Below, piece by piece: positions 1 through 9,972 of a DNA stretch of 25,408 nucleotides. Numbering within the stretch: the first letter of the stretch is position 1; each line of letters begins with the position of its first letter. Where the stretch lies: NCBI GenBank assembly GCA_902459845.2, contig CABPSV020000099.1:5001-30408 (forward strand), read 5' to 3'. The DNA is from Hepatocystis sp. ex Piliocolobus tephrosceles. Its lineage: Eukaryota; Apicomplexa; Aconoidasida; Haemosporida; Plasmodiidae. The notes beneath the pieces are model-generated. The model was not told the origin of the DNA. It ran no database searches and saw nothing but the letters and a program-made list of their open reading frames with translations. The position numbers and the translations under genes were made by a program.

Positions 1-72
1 CAGACTGTTTATGCTTAATGCAAATCTACCCTATGAACTTTAAACTATATTTTTTACTTTTTAGCATTTAAA

Positions 73-986
73 ATGATAAATATGTACATATATATATATG
101 TATATAAACTTTCAATTTATAAAATAATATGTTTTCCTTTTATACTTTATTCAATAGGGTTGTTTGTGAAATATTAGAGAAGGGTGAATGCAATAAATTT
201 ACAATAAAATTGGAGGATCATACAATAGGAAACATAATAAATGAGTATGTGATACTAAAAAAAAAAAAAAATCAAATCAAATAAATAAATGACTCAAAAA
301 ATGAATGGCTAAACAAACAAATGTTATATGAAATATATATAACCTCACGTACTTATTATCACTTTTGTATTATTACAAATAAAAACTGTATTTATTTAAA
401 TAACTTTATCATCACTTTGCATTTTGTTTTTTTTTTTTCTTATTAATAGAGCACTTTGTCATGACCCTGAGGTTACATTTTCCGCATTTAGAAAACCACA
501 TCCTCTTCGAAATGAAATTGAGATAACTATGAAGCCAATGGGATATGCAGGTGTGAAATTACTTGCAGACAACATTATTAGTTTGGCCGATGATGTGTCT
601 AATATGAGAAAAGATTTTATCGTAATATTAAATGAAAAAAAATAAAGATTGTGTGTATACATGTTCACATTTGTACATATATGCATATGTACATATGTAT
701 ATGCATGTATATGCACATTTGTACATGCATGTATATGCACATTTGTACATGCATGTATATATATATGTATATATATGTTAAAAAAAAAGGAATCGCGTCA
801 CAAAAACAAATTTTAAACAAATTGCGTGACAGTTGAAAATGTGTTTGATATATACAAATATGTATGTAGTTACATTTATATAGCATATTAAAGTTTTTTT
901 ATTTTTTTATTTTTTTCTTATTTTTGCCTTTATAGAGAAAAGTTCAAAGTTTTAAAGCCAAAAAGGCATTTTATGATGATTATTAA
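73..986 (+). CDS. RNA polymerase small subunit, RPB11/RPAC2 family (AC19-like), spliced; 5' end uncertain
   Basis: This is the small alpha-like subunit that pairs with an RPB3/RPAC1 partner to build the assembly platform of nuclear RNA polymerase. The exons I can support are 158-244 and 450-621 or 450-645. The first carries FTIKLEDHTIGNII, matching the family signature EDHTLGN; the second carries DPEVTF and PHPL. Splice signals are GTATGT at 245 and a T-rich tract ending in TAG at 449, and the frame joins as AAT-GA|A-GCA. A likely first exon is ATG at 73-83, spliced 84-157, but an acceptor-like TTTTTAG at 58-64 means earlier exons could lie outside the window. For the 3' end, the frame stops at 643-645 if unspliced. 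A better C terminus comes from a donor at 622 and a strong acceptor at 935, adding 936-986. The resulting helix KDFIRKVQSFKAKKA resembles human RPAC2 DKFEASIKDYKDQKA. RPB11 remains possible because PHPL also fits it. The family assignment is firm and the paralogue is inferred. Confidence 0.75.
245..449 (+). other. intron of the RPB11/RPAC2-family gene
   Basis: This 205-bp intron has a GTATGT donor, a very AT-rich body and a T-rich acceptor ending in TTAATAG. Removing it restores the continuous family motif from EDHTIGN through DPEVTF. A second intron, 84-157 (GTACAT to TCAATAG), is proposed upstream. A third, 622-935 (GTAATA to CTTTATAG), is proposed downstream. Confidence 0.8.
701..760. repeat. 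24-bp tandem repeat, about 2.5 copies
   Basis: The unit is close to GCATGTATATGCACATTTGT followed by ACAT. It lies just after the first in-frame stop of the polymerase subunit gene. If the proposed last splice is used, it lies inside that gene's last intron. It alternates purine and pyrimidine and contains ATGCAT palindromes. I see no coding potential. Confidence 0.7.
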
Positions 987-1798
987 AACATTGGAATATT
1001 TTATATGATATACCCATTTTTGTTTTCCAATAATTTACTACACACGTTCATACATGGATGCATATATATATATATATATATATGCGTAAATTTATAAATA
1101 CTAATACATTGTACAGGAACCAACCTCTAACCATTTATTTATTATTTTTATATTATACACGTACTTCCTTCCTTTACTATTTTTTGTTATATCCGTTTGT
1201 TTTTTGTCATAGTACTTAATTACCAGCACGTTATGTATTTATATACATACACATATGTACATATTTATATGCGTGTATTTGTGTAGTCATTATTTTAATT
1301 TTATGTAACGATTCAAAATTTTTTTTTTTTTTTTTTTTTTTTTCAAATTTAAACTTCAAAATGTTTTAACATAAAAGAGAACAACGTCGTGCCTTACGCT
1401 CATTGTTTTTAAAACATATTTGTATATTTAGTAAATCACACAAATCATGCATATTATGTGTATATATATAATATTATATATAATATTACTTATATGAGAT
1501 ATAACTGCTAAAGTGGTATTTTGAGTTATACTACAACTCAAAAATATGTTACTCTGTCCTGTTTTATTATAATACAATAAGTATTATAACATTTTTATTA
1601 AAGCATGTTTAAACACATCAACATTTTTTTTTTTTTTTTTGATCCACTGATCTTGTTAAAAAAGTAAAGAAAAAACGATTAAACAGCTAGTTAGTCGGGA
1701 AAAAAAAAAAAAAATAAATAAAGCAACAACAAAAACGCACATATAATTACAATTATTTTATAAAAAATGCAAGGTTGTAATGTTAACTTATTTGCCAC

Positions 1799-1837
<39 letters not shown>

Positions 1838-2271
1838 ATTATGTATAAACAATAGTAATATTTTTTTTTTTTTTTTTTTTATAACTTTGTATACTTATTG
1901 CTTTATTTAAAAAAATATATATTAAAGCATAAACAAAAACGCACATATAATCACAATTATTTTATAAAAAATGCAAAGTTGTAATGTTAACATATTTGCC
2001 ACAGTTTAAAAAAAAAAAAAAAAAAAAACAATTTTTTTAATTTTAATATTAAAAAATAGTTATACAAAAAAAAAAAAAAAGAGGCGTAAAAAGAACAAAG
2101 CAGAAGAACGTAGACATGTGTAAAATAAATGCACGTAGATTTTACATGTTTAAATAGTGACCATCTTTTGCTTATATCGATCATATATTATTTGATACTA
2201 TAAACAACGTGTATATATATATATATATAAATGTATATTTAATTGAATTTAAAATTGTATGCCTCGCCAAT
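987..2271. other. intergenic region upstream of the Ctf4-like gene
   Basis: This stretch has no credible gene on either strand. It contains (TA)n at about 1061-1083, a T tract at 1319-1343, a 31-nt A tract at 1804-1834, a 20-nt T tract at 1861-1880 and further A tracts before 2271. It separates two genes on the + strand, so it should hold the 3' UTR of the polymerase gene and the promoter and 5' UTR of the Ctf4-like gene. I cannot place the transcription start. Confidence 0.7.
1719..2009. repeat. imperfect tandem duplication, 204-bp period
   Basis: The segment 1719-1805 (starting TAAAGCAACAACAAAAACGC) recurs at 1923-2009 with only a handful of substitutions, at an offset of exactly 204 bp. 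Both copies contain a stretch running from GCACATATAAT through GCCACAG and both run into a long A tract. The duplication lies in the upstream region of the Ctf4-like gene. Confidence 0.85.
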
Positions 2272-5200
2272 ATGACTGATTTATACTTTGCAGACATCAA
2301 TAACACACTTTTTTTAAGACATTATGGTGATAAACTCTTACTTATAAACGGTAACAAAGTTAAGTTTTATACTTATACAGAAGTCAAAAAGGTTATTAGA
2401 GCTCAAAACATAGCCATATATGATGTAAAAGGTATAGATAAAAATGAAAAAATTATATATATCTCAAATAATGTAAAACGAAAGAAAAAATGCACAAAGG
2501 GAAATAATGAAAGTGTAAAAAATGGACAGCTTCCATTAAACACTACTAGTGGTAATAGTGGCAATAGTGGTAGTAGTGGCAATAGTGGTAATAGTGGCAA
2601 TAGTGGCAATAGTAACAATAATGGCAATAATGGCAATAGTGGTAATTGTGACAATAGTGGTAATTGTGACAATAGTGGCAATTGTGGCACTACGACAAAC
2701 ATAAACAATCATAGTGGTGACTCAAATCAGAATACATCAAGAAAGAACGAAACAAATTATGTATGTATTGCATCGGAACAAGGCGATATATGGCTTTGCA
2801 TAGAAAACGAGTTAGAAAAAATGTTTGTGTGTGAAAAACTAATATATAGAAAAATATGCGATATAATTAAAATGGAATTATTTTATTTTAATGATACAAT
2901 TGGTTGCTTAATCCTGTACAAAGATTATACATTTTTATTTTATAACGAAAAGATGGGGAGTACTATTAAACTACCTATACATGAATTTGCTTATAACTTT
3001 TGTCTTAGTAACAATTACCAAAATGTTGCAATTTTTAATTACAAAGATTTATACATTTATGACATATGGAAAAAAAGTGTAACCGAAAAACTTGCCGATA
3101 GTACAAATATAGATAATGGAAACATCACCCAACATAGTTCTTCTAATGATGACATAATCCAAATAAAAAGCATTTTTGAATTTTCAAAAAATTGCAAAAA
3201 TAATTTAAATTGTGATTGGCATCCTAAAAACCATTGTATAGCCTTATGTGGTAAAAATATAGTAAGATATTTAACTATACATAATTATAGGGTATATGAA
3301 TTTTCAGGTATAGCAATACATCAATCTTATATTAACGAAACAAAATTTATCACTATTTCAGGTAATGAAGTGTTATTAACTACTATGAGTTGTGCTGATT
3401 ATCTGTTTTGTATTTGGGATTTTGGATTAGAATATTGTTTATACAAATTTAAAAGTGATTATTTGATATCCCATTTTGATATTTCCTATTTTAATAACAA
3501 TTTATTTGTTTCTTTTTTAGCACAACAAACACATTTAGCAAATCTAAAATTGACAAATAAACAAATCTTAAAAAAAATCAAGCTTGAAGATGAAGAAAGA
3601 AATAGTTATTTTCAAGATAATACTATCAAAGAACCAGACAGTCTAAAACAAACGGGACTGTACGATAATGGTAGTGATAATGGTAGTGGTATTGGTAGTG
3701 ATAGTGGTGTTGGTAGTGGTATTGGTAGTGGTATTGGTAGTGGTAGTGATAATAAAAATGACAATGCCAAACATAGTACAATACGTGATACAGTCAAGAC
3801 GACCACATACGATAAAAAACATGGTTTCACAAATAAAGACAAACGAAATATTCAATCAGTTAACTCGAGTAACCATTTCGAAAAAAACTTTAACATAAAA
3901 AAAAGAAAAAAAAAAATTTTGTCAGATGAAGAGGATGAAGAAGTAACAAACATTACGAACGTTGGAAAAGCTGGTACAAATGTTGGAAAAGCTGGTACAA
4001 ATGTTGGAAAAGCTGGTACAAATGTTGGAGTAGCCGGTACAAATGTTGGAGTAGCCGGTACAAATGTTGGAGAAGCCGGTACAAATGTTGGAGAAGCCGG
4101 TACAAATGTTGGAGAAGCCGGTACAAATGTTGGAGAAGCCGGTACAAATGTTGGAGAAGCCGGTACAAATGTTGGAGAAGCCGGTATAAATGTTGGAAAA
4201 ACCGATATGGACGATACTTTTCATAGAAAAACGAACAATTTGGATAACCCAATAGAACAAAAACAGTTTGTCCAAAAAAGAACATCTCTTTTTCGAAATA
4301 AAAGAGAAGATAAATTGGAAGCGTGTTACCGATATCAAAAAAAGTTTAACAACACAAATTTTATACGACATACTGAAAAAGTGGATACTATCAATAAGAC
4401 GCATGTTATGGATAATAGCGATGTGGATAATGATAGTTTTGATGATAGTTTGGATAATAGTTTGGATGACAGTATTTATAATGGCGGTGTACATAAGAGA
4501 GGTGTACATAAGGGAGGTGTACATAAGGGAGGTGTAAATGATGGCACTGATGCTGCCTCCAATTTGGACAACACAAACGACAAAAGTGTTACAACAGACA
4601 GTAACATATACGACCCAAAAAAATACAGCCTTGATGATTTTATTAACAAAAATAAAGACATAATCTCGAACAAAGATTTATTAGATAATGAAGAGAACAA
4701 TAATTATAATAAACTGAAAAACAATAGAGCTTTCGATTTTTATATTAAAGAAAAGTTTGATGAGATACGGAATTTGAAAAAACAAGTAGATAATTTGGAA
4801 AAAGAGTTAAAAGAAATAACTAAAATAAATTTATTGGAGTATATTGTATTATGTCCAGGTTTATGTGAAGAACCTAAAAATATGAATGACCAATGGTGTC
4901 TGTTTTGGAATGATATTGGTCATATTACCAAAGTAAGAGATGGTAATAAAACATATATTTACGTATTTTTATTTAGAGGAGAGGAAGTCGGGAAAAAAAG
5001 AATTACTGATATTTATAATGTTACGTATGCTTCTTTAAGTGCGTATGGTATTGCTTTAGCATCCACACCTTATAAAACATCCGCTTCAAGCGCACATAGT
5101 ATATTATGTTTTCATAATTTAAAAAATACTACAATTTGGTATAAATATTTTCCAAAAGGTGAATATATTAAAGCAGTAGCTAATGGAAATAATTTTGTAG

Positions 5201-5775
5201 CTGTTATTACATCAAATAATTTTTTAAGAATTTATTCAGAATATGGTTATATGTTTAATACAATTTTATTAAAAGGTATGCCAATCGCTATTTGTGCATA
5301 TGAATATTTACTTTTTGTTATCACTAGTCCTTTTGTATTTGAAAATGTAACTACCTTCAACATAAATAATACATATAATTGTACATTATATAAAATATAT
5401 GAACATTTTTCAGATATTAAAATAAATAAATATAATACATATCATATAACTATATTATATGATGACATTTTATCTTTACCATCATGTTATTATATAAATT
5501 GGGTAAACCTATCTAATTTTGGTGTACCCTATGTGAAAGATACATCTAATTTTATATATGCTTTATTTCCATTATTTAAAAAAAATAACAATGTAGTATA
5601 TGACTGGGTGCCTGTGTTTGACATGAACAAACTTTATAAAGGTAAAAAAAAAGGTATTAAAAAATATAAAAATAAACAAAAAAATAAGAATACTGTGGGT
5701 AACCTTTTGTTCGACAAAAATGAACAAAATAATGACGATGGAGAAGTAGAAAAAGAATGGGAAAAAGACTGGAAT

Positions 5776-5810
<35 letters not shown>

Positions 5811-6870
5811 GGACGAAGAAGAGGACGAAGAAGATGCAATAAACACGCGTAATACAAATTTCGATTTTCCAGCAGAACGAATATATTATCCTTTATATTT
5901 TGATAATCACGAACAGATATCAGTTATTAAATTAAATCCAAATGAAACAGAACCCAAATCAAACAAAATAGAAAGTTGTTTAGGTTATAATGTAGAAAAA
6001 AAATATATAGTTATGAGCGAATGTAATTTAATAGAATATGAGAAAATTGTTAATTTATTAAATAAAAATCCGAATTTAAATTTTGACATTAATGATAGTG
6101 ATAACAAACTGAGTGTATTACCATGGGAGCAGTATGATGAAATGAGAACACGTGTTGATTTATTTTGTAAACAATTATATGTAAATATATTGTATGATTA
6201 TATGAACGATCAAGAAAATAAAAGTGCTAATGATACTTTAAAAGTATATAATAAATTATGTGATAAATGGATAATGAGAATGTTTGCCATACTTAAAAAT
6301 GATAGAAAACAGCATAAATTAGCTGTCAAGTCATCTAGACTTTTTAAAAATATAAAAAATATGTTATTATCAATTAAATTAGTAGATGATGAAAATAGTA
6401 CTTTACATAGTGAAATAACAAATGAATATTTAAAGAGACAAAATGATGATACTAGATATAAAAAGTTACAACACCAATTGAAACAAGAACAAGACGAACA
6501 CAGTGGGTCAAATAAAAAAGAGAATAATACTGATGAGAAGTTTCTATATGGTAAACATATTGGACATAATAAAAATAGTGAATATGATACAAACAAAGAT
6601 ACAAATTACAATAACGAAGATCAACGTATTTTGCAACAAGTAAAAAATAACTTTGCCCAAATAAAACGAAATAGTCATATAAATAATAATCCCATTATAA
6701 ACAATTTTGATTTAAAAGAAAAAAAAGAAAATAGTTTTTTGGACAGATTTTTTACAGGAGTAACTCAAAATCATAATGTTGAAACTATTTTCTCAAATGA
6801 AAAAAAAACAACTCAAATTAAAAAAAAAAATACTTTAGAAAATTTCTTTTCAGAATTGAATGAGCAGTAA
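2272..6870 (+). CDS. Ctf4/AND-1/WDHD1-like replisome adaptor protein
   Basis: Ctf4 is a homotrimeric hub linking the CMG helicase to DNA polymerase alpha-primase and other fork proteins in the nucleus. I chose ATG 2272 (MTDLYFADINNTLF), giving 1532 aa, because the 21 residues from the upstream ATG 2209 come from a TA repeat. Residues about 1-430 form a diverged WD40 region, with CDWHP and CIWDF visible. Residues about 430-850 are low complexity with a coiled coil near 825-855. Residues about 855-1110 match the SepB propeller of Ctf4: CLFWNDIGHITKV resembles WDHD1 FMVWNSVGIIRCY, LRIYSEYGYMFNTILLKG resembles LRLFTIGGVQKEVFSLAG, and INWVNLSNFGVPYVKD resembles LAWIGFSAEGTPCYVD. An acidic stretch of Glu/Asp lies near residues 1165-1190. 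A helical region around 1240-1390 fits the domain that binds client peptides. No HMG box is seen at the C terminus, unlike animal WDHD1. Two FF motifs end the protein. No intron is needed. The identification rests on recalled family sequences. Confidence 0.87.
2551..2697 (+). repeat. coding Gly/Asn/Ser repeat within the Ctf4-like gene
   Basis: Degenerate GGTAATAGTGGCAATAGTGG-type units encode GNSGNSGSSGNS and then GNCDNSGNCDNS. The repeat interrupts the N-terminal WD40 region between two predicted blades, which is typical of a Plasmodium loop insertion. A related Gly/Ser/Ile/Asp repeat encoded at about 3667-3753 follows the WD40 region. Confidence 0.85.
3958..4203 (+). repeat. coding 21-bp repeat, 11 units of NVGxAGT plus a partial
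   Basis: Each unit encodes NVG(K/V/E)AGT. The order is three K units, two V units, then six E units (the last ending AGI), then a partial NVGKT. Neighbouring E units are nearly identical at the DNA level, which suggests recent local expansion. The repeat lies in the disordered linker between the WD40 region and the SepB domain. A second short repeat, GGVHK (15 bp), is encoded at about 4485-4537. Confidence 0.92.
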
Positions 6871-6937
6871 AAAAAAAAAACAAAAACCATATTTTGTTGA
6901 TCCATTTTTGTAGCGTTCCCCTCCATTACGATTGCTA

Positions 6938-6969
<32 letters not shown>

Positions 6970-6970
<1 letters not shown>

Positions 6971-7116
6971 GCATTTTTTTTGCATTGCTTGGCATTTTTT
7001 TTGCATTGCTTGGCATTTTTTTTGCATTGCTTGGCATTTTTTTTGCATTGCTTGGCATTTTTTTTGCATTTCATGGCATTTTTTTTTTTGCATTGCTTGG
7101 CATTTTTTTTTTTTAC
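6970..7116. repeat. 21-bp tandem repeat, about 5 units plus variants
   Basis: The unit is GGCATTTTTTTTGCATTGCT plus T, starting at 6970, 6991, 7012, 7033 and 7054. A longer T-expanded copy starts near 7075 and a truncated one follows. It starts 99 bp after the Ctf4-like stop codon, so it is probably transcribed in that gene's 3' UTR. Confidence 0.9.
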
Positions 7117-7183
7117 ACAATTTGGTAATGAAACATTTTATTATTTTTTTGTTTTTAAAGTTATATATGCGCTTAAATGCATT

Positions 7184-7184
<1 letters not shown>

Positions 7185-7229
<45 letters not shown>
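7185..7229. repeat. (ACT)15 microsatellite followed by poly(T)
   Basis: Fifteen uninterrupted ACT triplets run directly into a T tract of about 20 nt. The tract is noncoding here, between convergent genes. The same trinucleotide appears in coding DNA inside GCN1, where it encodes a Thr run. Confidence 0.95.
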
Positions 7230-7230
<1 letters not shown>

Positions 7231-7490
7231 TTTTTTTTTTTTTTTTTTATGTTTACCATGTTATACTGTAAACTACCTTTTATGTGATCAAGATTTATGT
7301 AATGATGTACCAGAGTAAAAAGAAACTGCTATTTAACCAAATCTCTCATATATATATATATATTACTTGTGTAGAACCGCTAAGCCCTTTTTGCAAATCA
7401 CATTCACTATTTGTAATATTTTTTTTATAAAAAGAAAAGCGTAAAAAAAAAAAAAAAATTTGTAAACAATGCGCCAGTATGTCAATGATT

Positions 7491-7682
7491 ACTTGTTAAA
7501 ATGTGGACTTGTTAAAATGTGGACTTGTTAAAATGTGGACTTGTTAAAATGTGGACTTGTTAAAATGTGAACATGTTAAAATGTGAACATGTTAAAATGT
7601 GGACTTGTTAAAATGTGGACTTGTTAAAATGTGGACTTGTTAAAATGTGAACATGTTAGAATGTGAACTTGTTAAAGTGTGA
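7491..7682. repeat. 16-bp minisatellite, 12 units
   Basis: The consensus is ACTTGTTAAAATGTGG, with variants ACATGTTAAAATGTGA in the middle and near the end. Twelve units fit exactly at 16-bp spacing. The period is not a multiple of three and the units carry TAA, so it is noncoding. Confidence 0.92.
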
Positions 7683-7810
7683 TAGGTGTTTTTTTTTTTC
7701 TTTTTTTAATCATGCATTTATTTTTATTAAAGACATGTATTCACGTGACATGCTACTAAACAAATGTATAACATAAAAATGTAAAGTTGTGAAAATTGAG
7801 CGAGCACAAA

Positions 7811-7841
<31 letters not shown>

Positions 7842-7904
7842 CACGTATATGTTTACAACAAGCTGTCCATTTATTTTTATAATAAAAATACATATATGTG
7901 CGTA

Positions 7905-7980
7905 CCATACTGGGTTTATCATACTGGGTTTACCATACTGGGTTTACCATACTGGGTTTACCATACTAGGTTTACCATAA
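7905..7980. repeat. 14-bp minisatellite, about 5 units
   Basis: The unit is CCATACTGGGTTTA, with a C-to-T change at the start of unit 2 and a G-to-A change in the last full unit. It lies 53-128 bp from the stop codon of the minus-strand gene, so it is probably in that gene's 3' UTR. Confidence 0.9.
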
Positions 7981-8032
7981 TCATACTAAATTAGGTACAA
8001 GTTGTTAAGCGCAGAATATATTCGTAATACTT

Positions 8033-9337
8033 TTAAGTAACTTCCATGCCATCTAAAATATACTTTTCATCCTGCATTTTTCTTTTAGCTAATTTTCTAA
8101 CCGCATTTTGCATTAACCGTTCTCTTCTAGTTTTGCACTTAAAATTAATTATATCAAACAGCTTTCTTTCTTTAAATCTTCTTCTTTTCGAAGACAATTT
8201 TGATTTAATAAATGGATTTTTTATGTCGTAAGCTATGGGAGCATTTTTTTTTAAAAGGCAACTATTAGAACTACCGAAAAGTGTAAATGATGAATCATCA
8301 TTTGCTTTATTTGAATATGCAAACTCACTTAAATTTTTTTTTATTTGTTCAAAAATTTCTTTTTTAGAAGTTATGATATTTTTTTTTTTGTCTAAGTTGG
8401 TTTTATTAAGACACCCTTCATTTGTGTCTTCATCTCCGTCTTCATCTCCGTCTTCATCTTCATCTCCGTCTTCATCTCCGTCTTCATCTTCATCTCCGTC
8501 TTCATCTCCGTCTCCATATTCATCCGCATCGCCCTCCCCACGTTTAACTGCATAAGCACTTTTTATACCAATAGCTTGATCCCCCTGACTCTCCTGTAAA
8601 CCACTCTTTTTCTTCTCTATTCTTTCCTTATTTTTATCATAAAATTTAATCCTTTTTTGTGTAATAGGATCATAATACTTATTTATAAATGATTGTAATC
8701 CGTTAATGTAAAAACTATTATTTTTGAATTTTTCATGAACGATTTCTAAAATGTGAAAATACGAAAACACGTTTTTAAAATTAAATTTATTTTCTGTAAT
8801 AGTAAAATTTACATGTCTACTATAATTATATTTTGCTTCTTTTTTTTGGGAAGAATACCAATAATCATATAGATTAAATTTTCTTTTTAATTTTTTATTT
8901 TTATATATATCTTTTATATTCTCATACTCTTTTAGTATATTTTTATCATATTTAAAATATTCTTGATTCGGATCTAATTTGCTTAATTTTTCAGTTATAG
9001 TGATATAGGCACTATGTTTTTTTTTTAATTTCTGATTTATTTCATTACGTATTCTTCCTTTTTTTATTCTTTTCTCTAACGAATTTTTATATTTGTATTT
9101 AAACTTTTTAGTCATATATAACTGGAAATTATCTTTAAGTCTCACCTTATTTACGTTTATAAAACAAAAAACAATATTATTATATATATTGTAATTATTA
9201 TTCACGTCTTTATAGTTAGGTGCCTTGGTAATAGCACAAATGGATTTACACATAACCATTTCTAATTTTTTTAAATTATTAAAAATGTGTATCAAAAAAA
9301 TAAACAATAGTTTGAATCTATTTAACAATGATTTCAT
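8033..9337 (-). CDS. conserved-looking basic protein of unknown function, 434 aa
   Basis: I do not recognise this protein. It is single-exon as read. The first 25 residues contain a hydrophobic stretch (LLFIFLIHIF) with basic residues and no acidic residue, so it could be a signal anchor or an organelle-targeting leader; a second Met at residue 27 is an alternative start. The rest is strongly basic and rich in Lys, Tyr and Asn. It has an ordered-looking part around residues 80-240 (for example KRIKKGRIRNEINQKLKKKH, and later YYDPITQKRIKFYDKNKERI). An acidic Gly-Glu-Asp repeat follows at about residues 272-306, then a basic C terminus with SKRRRFKERKLF and KTRRERLMQNAVRKLAKRK. Codon choice and composition match its neighbours. 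The basic, RNA-binding-like character would suit a mitochondrial or apicoplast ribosomal or RNA protein, but this is inference. It is divergent from the AP2 gene with about 1.2 kb between starts. Confidence 0.78.
   Translation of the reverse strand: MKSLLNRFKLLFIFLIHIFNNLKKLEMVMCKSICAITKAPNYKDVNNNYNIYNNIVFCFINVNKVRLKDNFQLYMTKKFKYKYKNSLEKRIKKGRIRNEINQKLKKKHSAYITITEKLSKLDPNQEYFKYDKNILKEYENIKDIYKNKKLKRKFNLYDYWYSSQKKEAKYNYSRHVNFTITENKFNFKNVFSYFHILEIVHEKFKNNSFYINGLQSFINKYYDPITQKRIKFYDKNKERIEKKKSGLQESQGDQAIGIKSAYAVKRGEGDADEYGDGDEDGDEDEDGDEDGDEDEDGDEDGDEDTNEGCLNKTNLDKKKNIITSKKEIFEQIKKNLSEFAYSNKANDDSSFTLFGSSNSCLLKKNAPIAYDIKNPFIKSKLSSKRRRFKERKLFDIINFKCKTRRERLMQNAVRKLAKRKMQDEKYILDGMEVT
8419..8521 (-). 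repeat. coding Gly-Asp-Glu repeat
   Basis: Units of GATGAAGACGGAGAT type encode GDEDGDEDED and similar. The block sits between the conserved-looking core and the basic C terminus of the unknown 434-residue protein. It is a length-variable acidic spacer in an otherwise very basic protein. Confidence 0.85.
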
Positions 9338-9635
9338 TATATATTATAACCTATTGGTATTATTTAAGCATTTTGATTTCTGGTGTGTCGATTTTTTTTA
9401 CCTCTTTCTGTAAATATATATTTTTTTTTTTTTTTCTTTTCTTTTTTATTCAATTCATATTCCTTTTTGAAAAGTTCGTAAAATCTCCGTTGAGTGCACT
9501 GTTCTAGTTTTCAGCATAGGTTATATATATATATATATATACATATATATATACACATATTTAACAATATAAAAGGAGTCACTTGATCAACATGTGCGTC
9601 TTCTATAAGTAGCAATAAGCTATATAATATAGCCC

Positions 9636-9712
9636 ACAAAAAAAAAAACAAAAAAAAAACAAAAAAAAAACAAAAAAAAAACAAAAAAAAAACAAAAAAA
9701 AAACAAAAAAAT
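9636..9712. repeat. 11-bp CA10 array, about 6 units
   Basis: Single C residues at 9649, 9660, 9671, 9682, 9693 and 9704 are spaced exactly 11 bp apart in an unbroken A background. The period is close to one helical turn, as discussed in the findings. Confidence 0.93.
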
Positions 9713-9972
9713 AAAAATTTTTTTTTACTTAAAAAGTTACAAAAGTTTTAATATACATAAATTACATATATTACATATGTCTGTATATGCATTGTTCGTA
9801 CATATATTTTCGGATGTGCGTTTATTTATGCGCAATATGACTTTTATACATGTACATATTTTATGAATATACCACCATGGCGCATAAAAATATGCACGTG
9901 CTTTTTACAGGTTTGGTAAAATATACGTTACCATAGTTCCAATAAAGAAAAAAAAAATCAAAAAATTAAAAA

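Larger units (their letters stand above)
6871..8032. other. convergent intergenic region rich in minisatellites
   Basis: This region lies between the 3' ends of the Ctf4-like gene (+) and the basic unknown gene (-). It holds a poly(T) tract at about 6941-6969, a 21-bp array, (ACT)15, a 16-bp array of 12 units, a (TA)n tract at about 7808-7840 and a 14-bp array. I see no gene: the open frames here are translations of the repeats. Confidence 0.8.

Noticed and set aside
1..72. Additional 5' coding exon of the RPB11/RPAC2-family gene
   Set aside because: An acceptor-like TTTTTAG is present at 58-64, but there is no recognisable coding segment or donor in the first 60 bases; it remains undecided.
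651..886. Cys/His/Met/Tyr-rich ORFs on both strands
   Set aside because: They translate TGTACATATGCA-type repeats; no conserved motif, and the region is probably 3' UTR or intron.
2209..2271. Upstream start giving MYIYIYINVY as the Ctf4-like N terminus
   Set aside because: It derives from a (TA)n repeat; the downstream ATG begins sequence that fits the WD40 domain.
3922..4524. 200-residue minus-strand ORF in the Ctf4-like gene
   Set aside because: It is an antisense shadow of the NVGxAGT repeat and flanking coding DNA.
6813..7120. Minus-strand ORFs with MPSNAKK or NAKQCKK heptapeptides
   Set aside because: The 21-bp period keeps frame, but the frame runs into poly-Lys from a T tract and overlaps the Ctf4-like 3' end in antisense; no other coding sign.
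8033..9337. Possible mitochondrial bL35 homologue, from the KRIKK...KKKH spacing
   Set aside because: The match is only a pattern of basic residues in a Lys-rich protein; the protein is far longer than bL35 and has no clear signature, so I left it unnamed.
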